Below, in pieces: positions 34,208-42,635 of a DNA stretch of 64,000 nt. Position 1 is the first letter of the stretch. The number at the start of each line of letters is the position of its first letter. The DNA is from Roseicyclus sediminis (lineage in GTDB: Bacteria > Pseudomonadota > Alphaproteobacteria > Rhodobacterales > Rhodobacteraceae): positions 1 through 64,000 of the forward strand of contig NZ_JAOPHT010000007.1 of NCBI RefSeq assembly GCF_025515305.1. The letters are read 5' to 3'. The notes under the pieces are model-generated. The model made no database searches, had not been told where the DNA came from, and saw only the letters and a list, made by a program, of their open reading frames with translations. The position numbers were made by a program, and so were the translations under genes.

Positions 34208-34627
34208 ATGACCCCCCAGGCATTGGAACGCGGGAAGAACTGGCTGGCGAAGGGCGCGCTTCGTCCCACGCGGCAGCGGCTGACGCTCGCCTCGCTGCTG
34301 GTGGGCGACGGGGAGAACCGGCACGTCACGGCCGAGGGCCTGCACGACGCGGTCATCCGCTCGGGCGACAGGGTCTCTCTGGCGACCGTGTACAACACGC
34401 TGCGCGCCTTCTGTGACGCGGGCATCATGCAGGAAGTCACGGTGGACGGGACGCGCTCCTATTTCGACACGCGCGTCGACGACCACCCGCATTTCTACCA
34501 CGAGGACGAGGGCCGCCTGTCGGACGCGCCCTCGCGCGGGCTGGAGATCAGCTCGCTCCCCGAGGTCCCCGAGGGCTACGAGATCGCCCGCGTCGATGTC
34601 GTGATCCGGCTTCGCAAATCGTCCTGA
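34208..34627 (+). CDS. irr: Iron response regulator Irr (Fur family)
   Basis: A 139-residue Fur-family protein. The winged-HTH core is [16 protein letters not shown]...[17 protein letters not shown], and the region [20 protein letters not shown] contains the His-x-His element that in Irr proteins takes part in haem/metal sensing. The distal CxxC zinc sites of canonical Fur are absent, supporting Irr. Irr controls iron and haem genes in alphaproteobacteria and is destabilised or inactivated by haem. It is divergent from fabA. Start ATG 34208 has AGGGAAAG upstream. Confidence 0.93.
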   Translation: MTPQALERGKNWLAKGALRPTRQRLTLASLLVGDGENRHVTAEGLHDAVIRSGDRVSLATVYNTLRAFCDAGIMQEVTVDGTRSYFDTRVDDHPHFYHEDEGRLSDAPSRGLEISSLPEVPEGYEIARVDVVIRLRKSS

Positions 34628-34768
34628 TCGACGTCCGGTACCGGGCGACCTGCCGGAAAAGCCGGCTTTTCCCGATGCGATCCGCCAGCGGGTCGCTTCA
34701 CCCCTAGCCAAGCCGCCCGGGAGCGGCTAACGGCTCGGGCCAACCCTCCCATTCCGGCCAGAGACCCC

Positions 34769-36589
34769 ATGGACCTGCGCAACATCGCCATCATCGCCCA
34801 TGTCGACCACGGCAAGACCACGCTCGTCGACAACCTCCTGAAACAGTCCGGCTCGTTCCGCGAGAACCAGGCCGTGGCCGAGCGCGCCATGGATTCGAAC
34901 GACCTCGAGCGCGAGCGCGGGATCACGATCCTCGCCAAGGCGACCTCGGTGGAGTGGAAGGGCACGCGCATCAACATCGTCGACACGCCCGGCCACGCCG
35001 ATTTCGGCGGCGAGGTGGAGCGCATCCTGTCGATGGTGGACGGCGTCGTGCTGCTGGTGGACGCGGCCGAGGGCCCGATGCCGCAGACGAAGTTCGTGAC
35101 GCAGAAGGCGCTCGCGCTCGGCCTGCGCCCCATCGTCGTGCTGAACAAGGTCGACAAGCCCGACGCGGAACCCGACCGCGCGCTCGATGAGGTCTTCGAC
35201 CTTTTCGCGGCGCTCGACGCGGACGAGGACCAGCTCGACTTTCCGCATCTCTATGCCTCGGGCCGCGCCGGCTGGGCCGACGCAGATCTCGACGGGCCGA
35301 GGAAGAACCTCGACGCGCTGTTCAACCTGATCGTCCGCCACGTGCCTCCGCCGCGGCAGCTGAAGCATGTGGACGAGGATTTCCGCATGCTCGCCACCAC
35401 GCTCGGCGCCGATCCCTTCATCGGGCGCATCCTGACGGGCCGGGTCGAGGCGGGCCGCATCAAGGCCGGCGCGACGGTCAAGGCGCTGTCGCGGCATGGC
35501 GAGACGGTCGAACGCTTCCGCGTCTCCAAGCTCCAGGCGTTCCGCGGCCTGTCGTTGCAGGAGATCGAGGAGGCCTCCGCCGGCGACATCGTCACGCTCG
35601 CGGGCATGTCCAAGGCCACCGTCGCAGACACGATCTGCGCGCTCGCCGTGGAGGACCCGATCCCGTCCCAGCCCATCGACCCGCCGACGATCAGCGTGAC
35701 CTTCGGGATCAACGACAGCCCGCTTGCCGGCCGCGACGGCAAGAAGGTGCAGTCGCGCGTGATCCGCGAACGCCTGATGAAGGAAGCCGAAAGCAACGTC
35801 GCGATCCGCGTCGCCGATACGCCGGGCGGCGAGGCCTTCGAGGTCTCGGGCCGGGGCGAATTGCAGATGGGCGTCCTGATCGAGAACATGCGCCGCGAGG
35901 GCTTCGAGCTTTCGATCTCCCGGCCGCAGGTCATCTTGCGCGAGAAGGACGGCGTGACGGTCGAGCCGATCGAGGAAGTCACGATCGATGTCGACGACGA
36001 CTATACCGGCGCGGTCATCGAGAAGCTGACCGGCGCGCGCAAGGGCGAGATGGTCGACATGCGGCCTTCGGGCACCGGCAAGACGCGGATCATCGCGCAT
36101 GTGCCGTCGCGCGGGCTGATCGGGTATCACGGGGAGTTCCTGACGGACACGCGCGGGACCGGTGTCCTCAACCGCGTGTTCCATGCCTGGCAGCCGCACA
36201 AGGGGCCGATCCCGGGCCGCCGCGCGGGCGTTCTCATCTCGATGGAGAATGGCCAGTCGGTCGCCTACGCCCTCTGGGGACTGGAGGACCGGGGCCGCAT
36301 GTTCATCGGACCCCAGGAAGAGGTCTACGAGGGCATGATCATCGGCGAGCATTCCCGCGACAACGACCTCGAGGTGAACCCGCTCAAGGGCAAGAAGCTG
36401 ACCAACATCCGCGCGTCCGGAACGGACGAGGCGGTTCGCCTGACACCGCCCGTGAAGATGTCGCTGGAAGAGGCTATCGCCTATATCGACGACGACGAAC
36501 TGGTCGAGGTGACGCCGAACGCGATCCGCCTGAGGAAGCGCTTCCTTGACCCGCACGAGCGCAAGAGGCAGGCTCGGGCCGCGGGCTGA
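34769..36589 (+). CDS. typA: Ribosome-associated translational GTPase TypA/BipA
   Basis: A 606-residue translational GTPase of full length. G1 is [16 protein letters not shown]2 is in [17 protein letters not shown]3 is [15 protein letters not shown] and G4 is LNKVDKPDA. The family C-terminal domain contains [20 protein letters not shown] and [17 protein letters not shown]. TypA binds ribosomes under stress and cold and helps 50S assembly. It appears monocistronic. Confidence 0.97.
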   Translation: MDLRNIAIIAHVDHGKTTLVDNLLKQSGSFRENQAVAERAMDSNDLERERGITILAKATSVEWKGTRINIVDTPGHADFGGEVERILSMVDGVVLLVDAAEGPMPQTKFVTQKALALGLRPIVVLNKVDKPDAEPDRALDEVFDLFAALDADEDQLDFPHLYASGRAGWADADLDGPRKNLDALFNLIVRHVPPPRQLKHVDEDFRMLATTLGADPFIGRILTGRVEAGRIKAGATVKALSRHGETVERFRVSKLQAFRGLSLQEIEEASAGDIVTLAGMSKATVADTICALAVEDPIPSQPIDPPTISVTFGINDSPLAGRDGKKVQSRVIRERLMKEAESNVAIRVADTPGGEAFEVSGRGELQMGVLIENMRREGFELSISRPQVILREKDGVTVEPIEEVTIDVDDDYTGAVIEKLTGARKGEMVDMRPSGTGKTRIIAHVPSRGLIGYHGEFLTDTRGTGVLNRVFHAWQPHKGPIPGRRAGVLISMENGQSVAYALWGLEDRGRMFIGPQEEVYEGMIIGEHSRDNDLEVNPLKGKKLTNIRASGTDEAVRLTPPVKMSLEEAIAYIDDDELVEVTPNAIRLRKRFLDPHERKRQARAAG

Positions 36590-36625
36590 AAACAGGATCG
36601 GGCCTGCACAAAGGAAGGCAGGCCC

Positions 36626-37312
36626 TTGATCTTTCAAGGTTTAACGAGGACGACGGTGGCGGCGGCATGGGCCGCAGCCCTCGCGTTTCCGCTCTCGGCC
36701 GAGCCGCTCGCCTGCCCCGGCGGGCGCATCCTGACCGAGGATGCGGGCGCGGATGCCGCGCTGATCTGCTCGCTCGCCGCGCGCGCCACCGAGCAGCTCG
36801 CCACCTGCGGGCTGACCGTGCCCACGCCCGTCACGATTGCCGTCGTGCCCGGGCTGGAAGAGCATTGCCTCGGCCTCTACCATTGCGGTGAGGCACGCAT
36901 CGAGATCCTGGCGCCCGGCGCCTATCCCGAGCGGCGCATGACGGGCGACGGTGCGGCCTTCGGGCCGGTTTCGCCGGAAGCCTTCTTCGAGAGCCTGCTG
37001 CGCCATGAACTGGCCCATGCCGCGCTCGAGGACATGCCCTGTCCCTTTCCGTCCTGCATTGTCGGACAGGAATACATCGCCTACACGATGCAGGTTCGTT
37101 TCCTTCCGGAGGCCGACCGCATCGCCTTCGAGGCCGAGGCTGCCGTCGAGGGACACGTATCGCGGGACATCCTGAACCCGATGATCCTGATGATGGCCCC
37201 GGACATCTTCGCACAGCGCGCCTGGGCGCACCTGAGCCAGCGCGAGGATCCCTGCGCCTTCATCGGCCAGATCGCGCGGGGGGAAGTTCTTCTCGACTAC
37301 GAACACCCCTGA
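36626..37312 (+). CDS. Exported protein with HELAH metallopeptidase-like motif (DUF6639-like)
   Basis: 228 residues. A signal peptide is likely (IFQGLTRTTVAAAWAAALAF, cleavage near LSA-EP). The mature part has cysteines at ACPGG, LICSLA, TCGLT, HCLGLYHCGEA and MPCPFPSC, and one zinc-protease-like motif LLRHELAHAALED. This resembles the DUF6639 group; peptidase activity is a guess based on the HExxH motif only. The start is uncertain: TTG 36626 gives the better signal peptide and has AAGGAAGG upstream, while GTG 36656 lacks basic N-terminal residues. Confidence 0.72.
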   Translation: MIFQGLTRTTVAAAWAAALAFPLSAEPLACPGGRILTEDAGADAALICSLAARATEQLATCGLTVPTPVTIAVVPGLEEHCLGLYHCGEARIEILAPGAYPERRMTGDGAAFGPVSPEAFFESLLRHELAHAALEDMPCPFPSCIVGQEYIAYTMQVRFLPEADRIAFEAEAAVEGHVSRDILNPMILMMAPDIFAQRAWAHLSQREDPCAFIGQIARGEVLLDYEHP

Positions 37313-37319
37313 AAACAGG

Positions 37320-37346
37320 AAAAACGGCGCCCACATGGGGCGCCGT
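37320..37346 (-). terminator. Rho-independent terminator for the cysE-GNAT unit
   Basis: Nine-base stem ACGGCGCCC/GGGCGCCGT around a five-base loop, followed on the minus strand by five U residues (37320-37324). It lies 50 bases past the GNAT stop codon. Confidence 0.8.
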
Positions 37347-37398
37347 GTGCCGGTCGCTCGAGTGTGCGAGATGGGCGCCTCGCCGGGCCTTTCGCCGC

Positions 37399-37917
37399 TC
37401 AGACCATCCGCTGAAACCACAGAACGCCGTCCGCGTCCGCATCGGGATCGCGCCGGAACCCGTTCTTTTCGAGAACGCGGGCCGATGCAGCGTTTTCCGG
37501 CACCACCGCCGCGTGCAACCGAAGCCCCGAACGCGGTGCCAGTGCCCTGATCGTGCCGCCAAGCGCCTCGCTGGCATAGCCCCGTCCCCAGGCGCGCTCG
37601 GCGAACAGGTAGCCCACCGATGCGGCCCCCTCGTCCAGAGCCTTGAGGAAGAACAGGCCGATCCTGTCCTGGTCCTCGTCCTCGTCGCGCAGCGATACCA
37701 CGGCGACCTCGCCCCCGCTGCTCCGCGCCTCCAGCCAGGCGTCCATGTCGGCGGTCTCGGCAAGCGCGGCCGGCAGGGGCGCGAGAACCGCGGGCGTCAG
37801 GATGTCCGCGAGCCACAGCTTCAGCGCCGCGCGGCGCTCCGCGTCGCCAAGCTCGCCCGCCCAGGGCCGGATCGCGAGACGTTCCGTGTCGAAACCCGAA
37901 CCCAGCAGCGGCGTCAG
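37399..37917 (-). CDS. GNAT N-acetyltransferase (RimJ/RimL type), probable CTG start
   Basis: Family similarity covers 172 residues: TERLAIRPW at residues 11-19, the acetyl-CoA loop region AERAWGRGYASEAL, and the C-terminal NAASARVLEKNGFRRD. No ATG, GTG or TTG exists in frame upstream of the Met at 37746, which would cut off the first third of the domain, including TERLAIRPW. A CTG at 37917 sits 9 bases after an AGGAA site and 4 bases after the cysE stop, so I take CTG as the start. The target of acetylation is unknown. Likely cotranscribed with cysE, followed by a terminator. Confidence 0.75.
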   Translation of the reverse strand: MTPLLGSGFDTERLAIRPWAGELGDAERRAALKLWLADILTPAVLAPLPAALAETADMDAWLEARSSGGEVAVVSLRDEDEDQDRIGLFFLKALDEGAASVGYLFAERAWGRGYASEALGGTIRALAPRSGLRLHAAVVPENAASARVLEKNGFRRDPDADADGVLWFQRMV

Positions 37918-37921
37918 CGGC

Positions 37922-38731
37922 TCAGCTTCCTCTCGGCAGAAGGTGGTCCATGCTCATCGACGGCTGGTCGCAGCCCGCCTCGCCGACGATGCGCGCCGGC
38001 ACGCCGGCCACGGTCTTGCAGGGCGGCACGTCCGCGAGGACGACCGAACCCGCCGCGATCCGGCTGCAATCGCCGACGCGGATATTGCCCAGCACCTTGG
38101 CCCCGGCCCCGATCAGGACGCCGTTGCCGATCTTCGGGTGACGGTCCTCGTCCTCCTTGCCGGTGCCGCCCAGCGTCACCGCATGCAGCATCGAGACGTT
38201 GTCTCCCACCACCGCCGTCTCGCCGATGACGATGGAATGGGCGTGGTCGATCATGATGCCCTTGCCAATCCGCGCAGCGGGGTGGATGTCGACCCCGAAA
38301 ACCTCCGACACCCGCATCTGGATGAAATAGGCGAAGTCCTGCCGCCCTTGCGTCCAGAGCCAGTGGCCCACGCGATAGGCCTGCACCGCCTGGAACCCCT
38401 TGAAGAACAGAAGCGGCTGCAGGAACCGGTGGCAGGCCGGGTCACGGTCGTGAACGGCGACGATGTCGGCGCGCGCCGCCGCGCCGAGCGTGCGATCGGT
38501 GGCATAGGCCTCGTCCGCGATCTCGCGCAGGATCTGCTCGGACATCTCGCCCGATCCCAGCTTCTGCGCGAGCCGATAGGCCAGCGCGCTCTCGAGGTTC
38601 TTGTGATGCAGGACGCAGGCATGCAGGACGCCGCCCAGAAGCGGCTCGTCGTCGACGGCGGTGGCGGCCTCGTCGGTGATGCGCTGCCAGACGGGGTCGA
38701 GCTCGGAAATGCGGGATTGTGTCCTGGCCAT
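37922..38731 (-). CDS. cysE: Serine O-acetyltransferase
   Basis: A 269-residue CysE. The N-terminal helical SATase domain (ESALAYRLAQKLGS, ADIVAVHDRDPACHRFLQPL) is followed by the left-handed beta-helix of hexapeptide repeats (GVDIHPAARIGKGIMIDHAH, GNGVLIGAGAKVLGNIRVG). The catalytic His/Asp lie in MIDHAHSIVIGETAVVGD. It makes O-acetylserine for cysteine synthesis. Start ATG 38731; the longer open frame upstream has no similarity and runs through the repeat. Confidence 0.95.
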   Translation of the reverse strand: MARTQSRISELDPVWQRITDEAATAVDDEPLLGGVLHACVLHHKNLESALAYRLAQKLGSGEMSEQILREIADEAYATDRTLGAAARADIVAVHDRDPACHRFLQPLLFFKGFQAVQAYRVGHWLWTQGRQDFAYFIQMRVSEVFGVDIHPAARIGKGIMIDHAHSIVIGETAVVGDNVSMLHAVTLGGTGKEDEDRHPKIGNGVLIGAGAKVLGNIRVGDCSRIAAGSVVLADVPPCKTVAGVPARIVGEAGCDQPSMSMDHLLPRGS

Positions 38732-38820
38732 GGGTCGCGGCCTCCTGATGTCGCTCGGGCCCCCCGTACATAGCGCGATCCGCTCCTCCGGTCCAACGCT
38801 CCCGTCGCGCGCCGCCCCTG

Positions 38821-38880
38821 CCCTTTCATCCTGGCAAGAAACTCCCGCCGGAGGCCAAGGCGCGGGCGAACCCTGCCGGA
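38821..38880 (+). repeat. Dispersed intergenic repeat, divergent copy
   Basis: Begins CCCTTTCATCCTGGCAAGAA, then ACTCCCGCCGGAGGCCAAGG, and continues into a GC-rich segment that only loosely matches the hairpin part of the other copies. It lies between cysE and the DUF2793 gene. Confidence 0.6.
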
Positions 38881-38934
38881 GGCGGGGTGAGGCCGCGCCT
38901 CCCCGGGTCGGCGCCGCAGGCGCCGAGGCCCGCG

Positions 38935-39645
38935 TCACACCGGATCGGGCAACGCCAGGTCGGCATAGTGCGCCGCGAGCCGGATCATGCCGCCCGCGAA
39001 ATCGCCGCCCGCCGGAGTGACGACGACCGGCGTCGTCTCCCACAGGACCTCCGGCGCAATGGGCCCGCCGACCCAGGAGTTGAGCGACAAGCCGAGGCCC
39101 GCGCCATAGCGCACGGGATCGCCCGGAACGCCCAGGTCCCATGCCGTCGCGGCCCCGGTGATGGCCGAGACCACCCGTCCCGTGACCCCGAAGGCGATGG
39201 CCCGCGCGGGAAAGGACAAGGCGGTCGTCACGGCCCCGCCCGGGGCCAGGACGACATCCATTTCCGCCACCCGGACCGCCAGCGCCGCGCCCCCCGCGCT
39301 CAGGCTCAGCGCGCCGGGCCGCCAGGCCGCACCGTCGAAGATCGCCGGCCCACCGGCATCGAGCACCTGCGCCCGCCAGCCCCGCCGCGCCGGTACGAAG
39401 ACCCAGCCGCCCGAGACGAAGACAGCGACCGTCCCGCCCTGCCCGGCCCAGGCATTCACGGCACCCGCCGGGACGCCCCAGGCCGCACCCTCGGCCGGGG
39501 CCGCCGGCGGGACGGTCTGGCTGACCGAGGAGAGGCAAAGCTGCGCCAGACCATCGAGACGCACCAGCGCCTCGTTCACCGTGACGTGTTTCTGCGCCTG
39601 CGCCGGCTGCAGGAGCGGCAGGGACAGGTTGGCTGTGTCAGGCAT
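38935..39645 (-). CDS. DUF2793 protein, GTA/phage tail-associated
   Basis: 236 residues. The start TANLSLPLLQPAQAQKHVTV and NEALVRLDGLAQL is the DUF2793 signature seen in roseobacter gene-transfer-agent clusters and some phage tails, where the gene follows the host-specificity (gp15) gene. The C-terminal part is Gly/Ala-rich and beta-like, and may be receptor-binding or decorate the particle (inference). Its start overlaps the end of the upstream fusion gene by 8 bases, so it would be translated with it. The gene is intact although most of the GTA cluster is gone. Confidence 0.85.
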   Translation of the reverse strand: MPDTANLSLPLLQPAQAQKHVTVNEALVRLDGLAQLCLSSVSQTVPPAAPAEGAAWGVPAGAVNAWAGQGGTVAVFVSGGWVFVPARRGWRAQVLDAGGPAIFDGAAWRPGALSLSAGGAALAVRVAEMDVVLAPGGAVTTALSFPARAIAFGVTGRVVSAITGAATAWDLGVPGDPVRYGAGLGLSLNSWVGGPIAPEVLWETTPVVVTPAGGDFAGGMIRLAAHYADLALPDPV

Positions 39646-42145
39646 CGATCTCGATCCTCGCATTGGGGCCCGGCCCGAACCGGTCGGAAAGCTGGGCGAC
39701 TTCGATGGCGAAAGGCGCGGACGTGCCGTCGGCGGCGCGCATCGCGGCGGTGTAACTGAAGGCGGGCGCGGTCAGCGTCTCGGCCCGCCGGAGCCCCGAG
39801 GCGTCGGTTACACGCAGCTGGTAGAGTTCCGCCGCCTCGCCGAGCGGCACCTCGACCCCCTCCCAGCTGTCGGCGTCGAGGCGTCCGCGCCGCACCCAGG
39901 TCAGGGCAAGGTCGCCGCCTTCGTGCCGCGCGCGCAGGTGCACCGGCGACAACGGACGCAGACCGATGCCGGGGAAGGCCAGCACCCTCTCGACGTAACT
40001 CGGGTCGTCGACCGAGCGCCGCGCGGGCCCGACCCGCCAGTGCCGCGCGAGGCCGCGGGCGGAGACGGGCAGGTCCACCTGCCCCACGGCGGCGTCGAGA
40101 AGGACGAAGAGGCTCCCTTCCGGCCAGAGGACGGGCATGTCCGCGTCGCTGCCCGCCTGGCCGCGCAGCAAGCGGCCGATGTCCCACAGCCCCTCGCCCA
40201 CGAGGCGCGCGTCACGGAACTGGATCACCTCCCAGCCCGCGCCGTCGCCGGACCCGATCGCGGCCACGTTCGCGCCGTTCAGGACCGCCTCGGCCTCGGC
40301 CGAGGACAGCGTGCCCGACCCCAGCCGCACGCGGAAACCCGGCCCCCGGTCCCAGAGCCCGGGACGTGCCGCGGCGAGCGGCGTCTCGAGAATCCCCGCG
40401 ATGGCGCCCCGCTCCACGAGGCGATTGAGTTCGAAGCCGTCGGGCCCCGGCGCGGAATAGACCGCGACCGCACCCGGCCAGGGCGCGGCGGCGACGGCGA
40501 GGCGGGGCGCGTGCGGCACCTCCTCCCCGGTCAGGAGCGGCAGGTCGAGGAAGACGGGCGCCACGGGCAGCGGCGGCACGAAGGGCGCCAGCGCCGCCAC
40601 ATCCTCGGTCAGGATGGAGGGCTCGGCCGTGCTGGGCTCCACCCGCACCGCCTCGATCTCGCGCGAGCCTCGGTCCGTCACCCGGTCGATCCGCCAGGTG
40701 GAGCCGTCCTCCAGCGCCACCATCGCCCCCGCCCCCACCCCGCGACGCGAGGGCGGAAGACTGAACTTCAGGGTATCGCGGGCCACACGCGCCTCGGCCA
40801 GCCGCCGCTCGGCAATCGCGTGCGCTTCGGGCCGGATGAGCGAGAGCGGCAGGTCGGTTTCCGTCACCACGTCCGCGCCGTCGCCCGGATGCACCGCCTC
40901 GGCGACGCGCGCGTCATGGCTGGCCTCTGCGTCGGAATAGCCGATGCGCAGGCGCCCCACCGTCTCGGCGCGCGGGGCGCGGACATGGGTGAAGCCGCTC
41001 TCCCCTTCCTCGCCCAGCGCCGTCTCCCCGGCGGTCACGACCGCCTCCGCCAGGCGTGGAAGCGGCAGGAAGACAAGCTGACCCTCACGCTCGACCGCGT
41101 CGAAGCCATGGACGAGCATCAGCGGCTGCAGCGTGGCACGCGCCGTTCCGGTCTCGCCCGAGACATGCCCGCGCACCAGCCCGAAAAGGCGGGAGACGTC
41201 GTAATGCGCAACCCCCGCCTCCTCGCAGATCGCGGCCACCACGAGGTCGAGCGGCACGGCGTCGAGCCGCCCCGTCAGCCAGTGGCCGCGCGCCCAGTTG
41301 CGACCGTCCGTCCAGCGCTCGGCGTCATGGGGGAAGGCCGGCCAGGGTCGCGCGTCCCAGGCCCAGCCATGGGCGCGGGCGACGTCGATCATCGGGCCGC
41401 CATAGACCGGAGAGACCGGGTTTCGCGCCGGGTCCGACCAGTAGTCGAGCACCGCGCGCAGGTATTGCGCCTGGATGACGTCGTCGCGGCGGGTGGTCGA
41501 GAAATGGGGGACATCGCTCTCGTCGCTCTTGGGATCGAGGAAGAGGTTGGGCTGGTTCGTCCCCTTGTCGATGGCGGGACATCCGAACTCATCCGCCCAT
41601 GCGGCGTCGAACTGAGGGCCGCGAAGCGCCTCGGGGTCATGGGCCGAATAGACCCGCGCCTCCGCTCCGTTCGGCCAGACGAGCCTGCGCTCGGAGGCGA
41701 CCCAGCGCGGGCGGCGATCGGGCGGGGAACAGGCGAGTATCCCGCTGTCGCCCTTGACCATCACCGCCAGCGCCTGGTCGTAGGTCTCTCCCACCAGCGC
41801 CACGCGCCGGGCACGTCCGCGATCTTCCGGGCGCGCACCCTCGACTTCCGCGCGCACCCATTCGGCACCCGCCCGCGTCTTGCCCGCCCCGCGCCCGCCC
41901 AGCACCACCCAGGTGCGCCAGTCGCCCAAGGGCGGCCGCTGATGCGGCAACGCCCAGACCTCGAACAGCCAGGCCAGCGCCGCCAGCGCATTGTCCGAAA
42001 GCTCGTCAAGGAACGCGGTCTGCAACTCCGGCTGCACGGAGGCGAGCCAGTCGCTCGGCGATCTCTGCCCTTGCAGCCTCGAGGTCGAGTCGTCCGCTCC
42101 CCCCGTTTCCTGCCCCTGTCCCGAAATGCCTGCTGCCTGCGACAC
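39638..42145 (-). CDS. Chimeric GTA remnant: N-terminal half of large terminase fused in frame to C-terminal half of gp15 host-specificity protein
   Basis: One uninterrupted frame of 835 codons. Residues about 35-186 are the ATPase part of a GTA/phage large terminase: Walker A GGRGAGKT at 83-90, adenine-side EWVRAEVEG, VALVGETYDQ, SGILACSPPDRRPRW, and Walker B ending WADE at 183-186. From about residue 187 the sequence is the C-terminal half of GTA gp15 (GCPAIDKGTNQPNLFLDPKS, NPVSPVYGGPMIDVARAHGWAWDARPWPAFP-like block). The nuclease half of the terminase, all portal, protease, capsid and tail genes, and about half of gp15 are absent. Start GTG 42145 has AGGAG 8 bases upstream and overlaps gp1. 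Unlikely to package DNA. Confidence 0.88.
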   Translation of the reverse strand: MSQAAGISGQGQETGGADDSTSRLQGQRSPSDWLASVQPELQTAFLDELSDNALAALAWLFEVWALPHQRPPLGDWRTWVVLGGRGAGKTRAGAEWVRAEVEGARPEDRGRARRVALVGETYDQALAVMVKGDSGILACSPPDRRPRWVASERRLVWPNGAEARVYSAHDPEALRGPQFDAAWADEFGCPAIDKGTNQPNLFLDPKSDESDVPHFSTTRRDDVIQAQYLRAVLDYWSDPARNPVSPVYGGPMIDVARAHGWAWDARPWPAFPHDAERWTDGRNWARGHWLTGRLDAVPLDLVVAAICEEAGVAHYDVSRLFGLVRGHVSGETGTARATLQPLMLVHGFDAVEREGQLVFLPLPRLAEAVVTAGETALGEEGESGFTHVRAPRAETVGRLRIGYSDAEASHDARVAEAVHPGDGADVVTETDLPLSLIRPEAHAIAERRLAEARVARDTLKFSLPPSRRGVGAGAMVALEDGSTWRIDRVTDRGSREIEAVRVEPSTAEPSILTEDVAALAPFVPPLPVAPVFLDLPLLTGEEVPHAPRLAVAAAPWPGAVAVYSAPGPDGFELNRLVERGAIAGILETPLAAARPGLWDRGPGFRVRLGSGTLSSAEAEAVLNGANVAAIGSGDGAGWEVIQFRDARLVGEGLWDIGRLLRGQAGSDADMPVLWPEGSLFVLLDAAVGQVDLPVSARGLARHWRVGPARRSVDDPSYVERVLAFPGIGLRPLSPVHLRARHEGGDLALTWVRRGRLDADSWEGVEVPLGEAAELYQLRVTDASGLRRAETLTAPAFSYTAAMRAADGTSAPFAIEVAQLSDRFGPGPNARIEIDA

Positions 42146-42401
42146 GCGCCTTCTCCTGCATCTCCATGGCCAGCATCAGGGCGTTGTTCATCGCCCTCAC
42201 GTCCTTGACGATCTCGCCCTCGCCCGTCTCGGGCATAGATTTCAGCGCCCGGACCGCGTCCTCGAGCGCCTGCACCGTCGTCTCAAAGGCCTTCTGCGCG
42301 CGCGCCACAAGCGTTTCGGCGCGCTCGAGCGTCAGCTCCAGCTCGTCGGGCGCCGCGCGTTCGGGCCGTTGCGGACCCGCCGCACTGCCTGTGTCCATCA
42401 T
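42006..42401 (-). CDS. GTA gp1-like protein (probable small terminase)
   Basis: 131 residues, mostly helical and charged (LELTLERAETLVARAQKAFE, TVQALEDAVRALKSMPETGE). It directly precedes the terminase start, as gp1 does in Rhodobacterales GTA clusters, where it is taken to be the small terminase subunit. It overlaps the terminase frame by 140 bases. Start ATG 42401 (a second ATG follows) has a GGGGG-type site. The assignment rests on position, size and resemblance; no sequence motif is decisive. Confidence 0.75.
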   Translation of the reverse strand: MMDTGSAAGPQRPERAAPDELELTLERAETLVARAQKAFETTVQALEDAVRALKSMPETGEGEIVKDVRAMNNALMLAMEMQEKARVAGSRHFGTGAGNGGSGRLDLEAARAEIAERLARLRAAGVADRVP

Positions 42402-42450
42402 CGCAAACCCCCGTGTCCCACATGCATTTGGCGGCCACGGGCAGGGCATG

Positions 42451-42484
42451 AAAAACGGCCCTCGGGGGTATCCCCGGGGCCGTT
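42451..42484 (-). terminator. Terminator-like hairpin between mltG and GTA gp1
   Basis: AACGGCCCTCGGGG pairs with CCCCGGGGCCGTT around a four-base loop, with one bulge, followed on the minus strand by five U residues. It would end transcripts coming from fabF-mltG only 50 bases before the gp1 start. Confidence 0.75.
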
Positions 42485-42635
42485 CACCCACGTCATCCAG
42501 CGTGGAAGAAGAGGTGCCATGGACCGCGCGCCCGGTCAATAAGTTTTTTATTATCAGACGGTTAATAGATGATCCGCGCGCTTACGGGTCGTTAACCTCC
42601 CGGCGGGCCTCATCGCACGACCCGCGCACCCTGCC

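Noticed and set aside
34727-36637. 636-codon open frame opposite typA
   Set aside because: Antisense shadow of typA caused by GC-rich third positions; typA has all GTPase motifs.
37399-37746. GNAT gene as a 115-residue protein from the first ATG
   Set aside because: It would lose the first third of the domain, including TERLAIRPW; the upstream frame has clear family similarity.
38935-42401. A complete, functional GTA or prophage
   Set aside because: Only gp1, a terminase-gp15 fusion and DUF2793 remain; no portal, protease, capsid or tail-tube gene is in the window.
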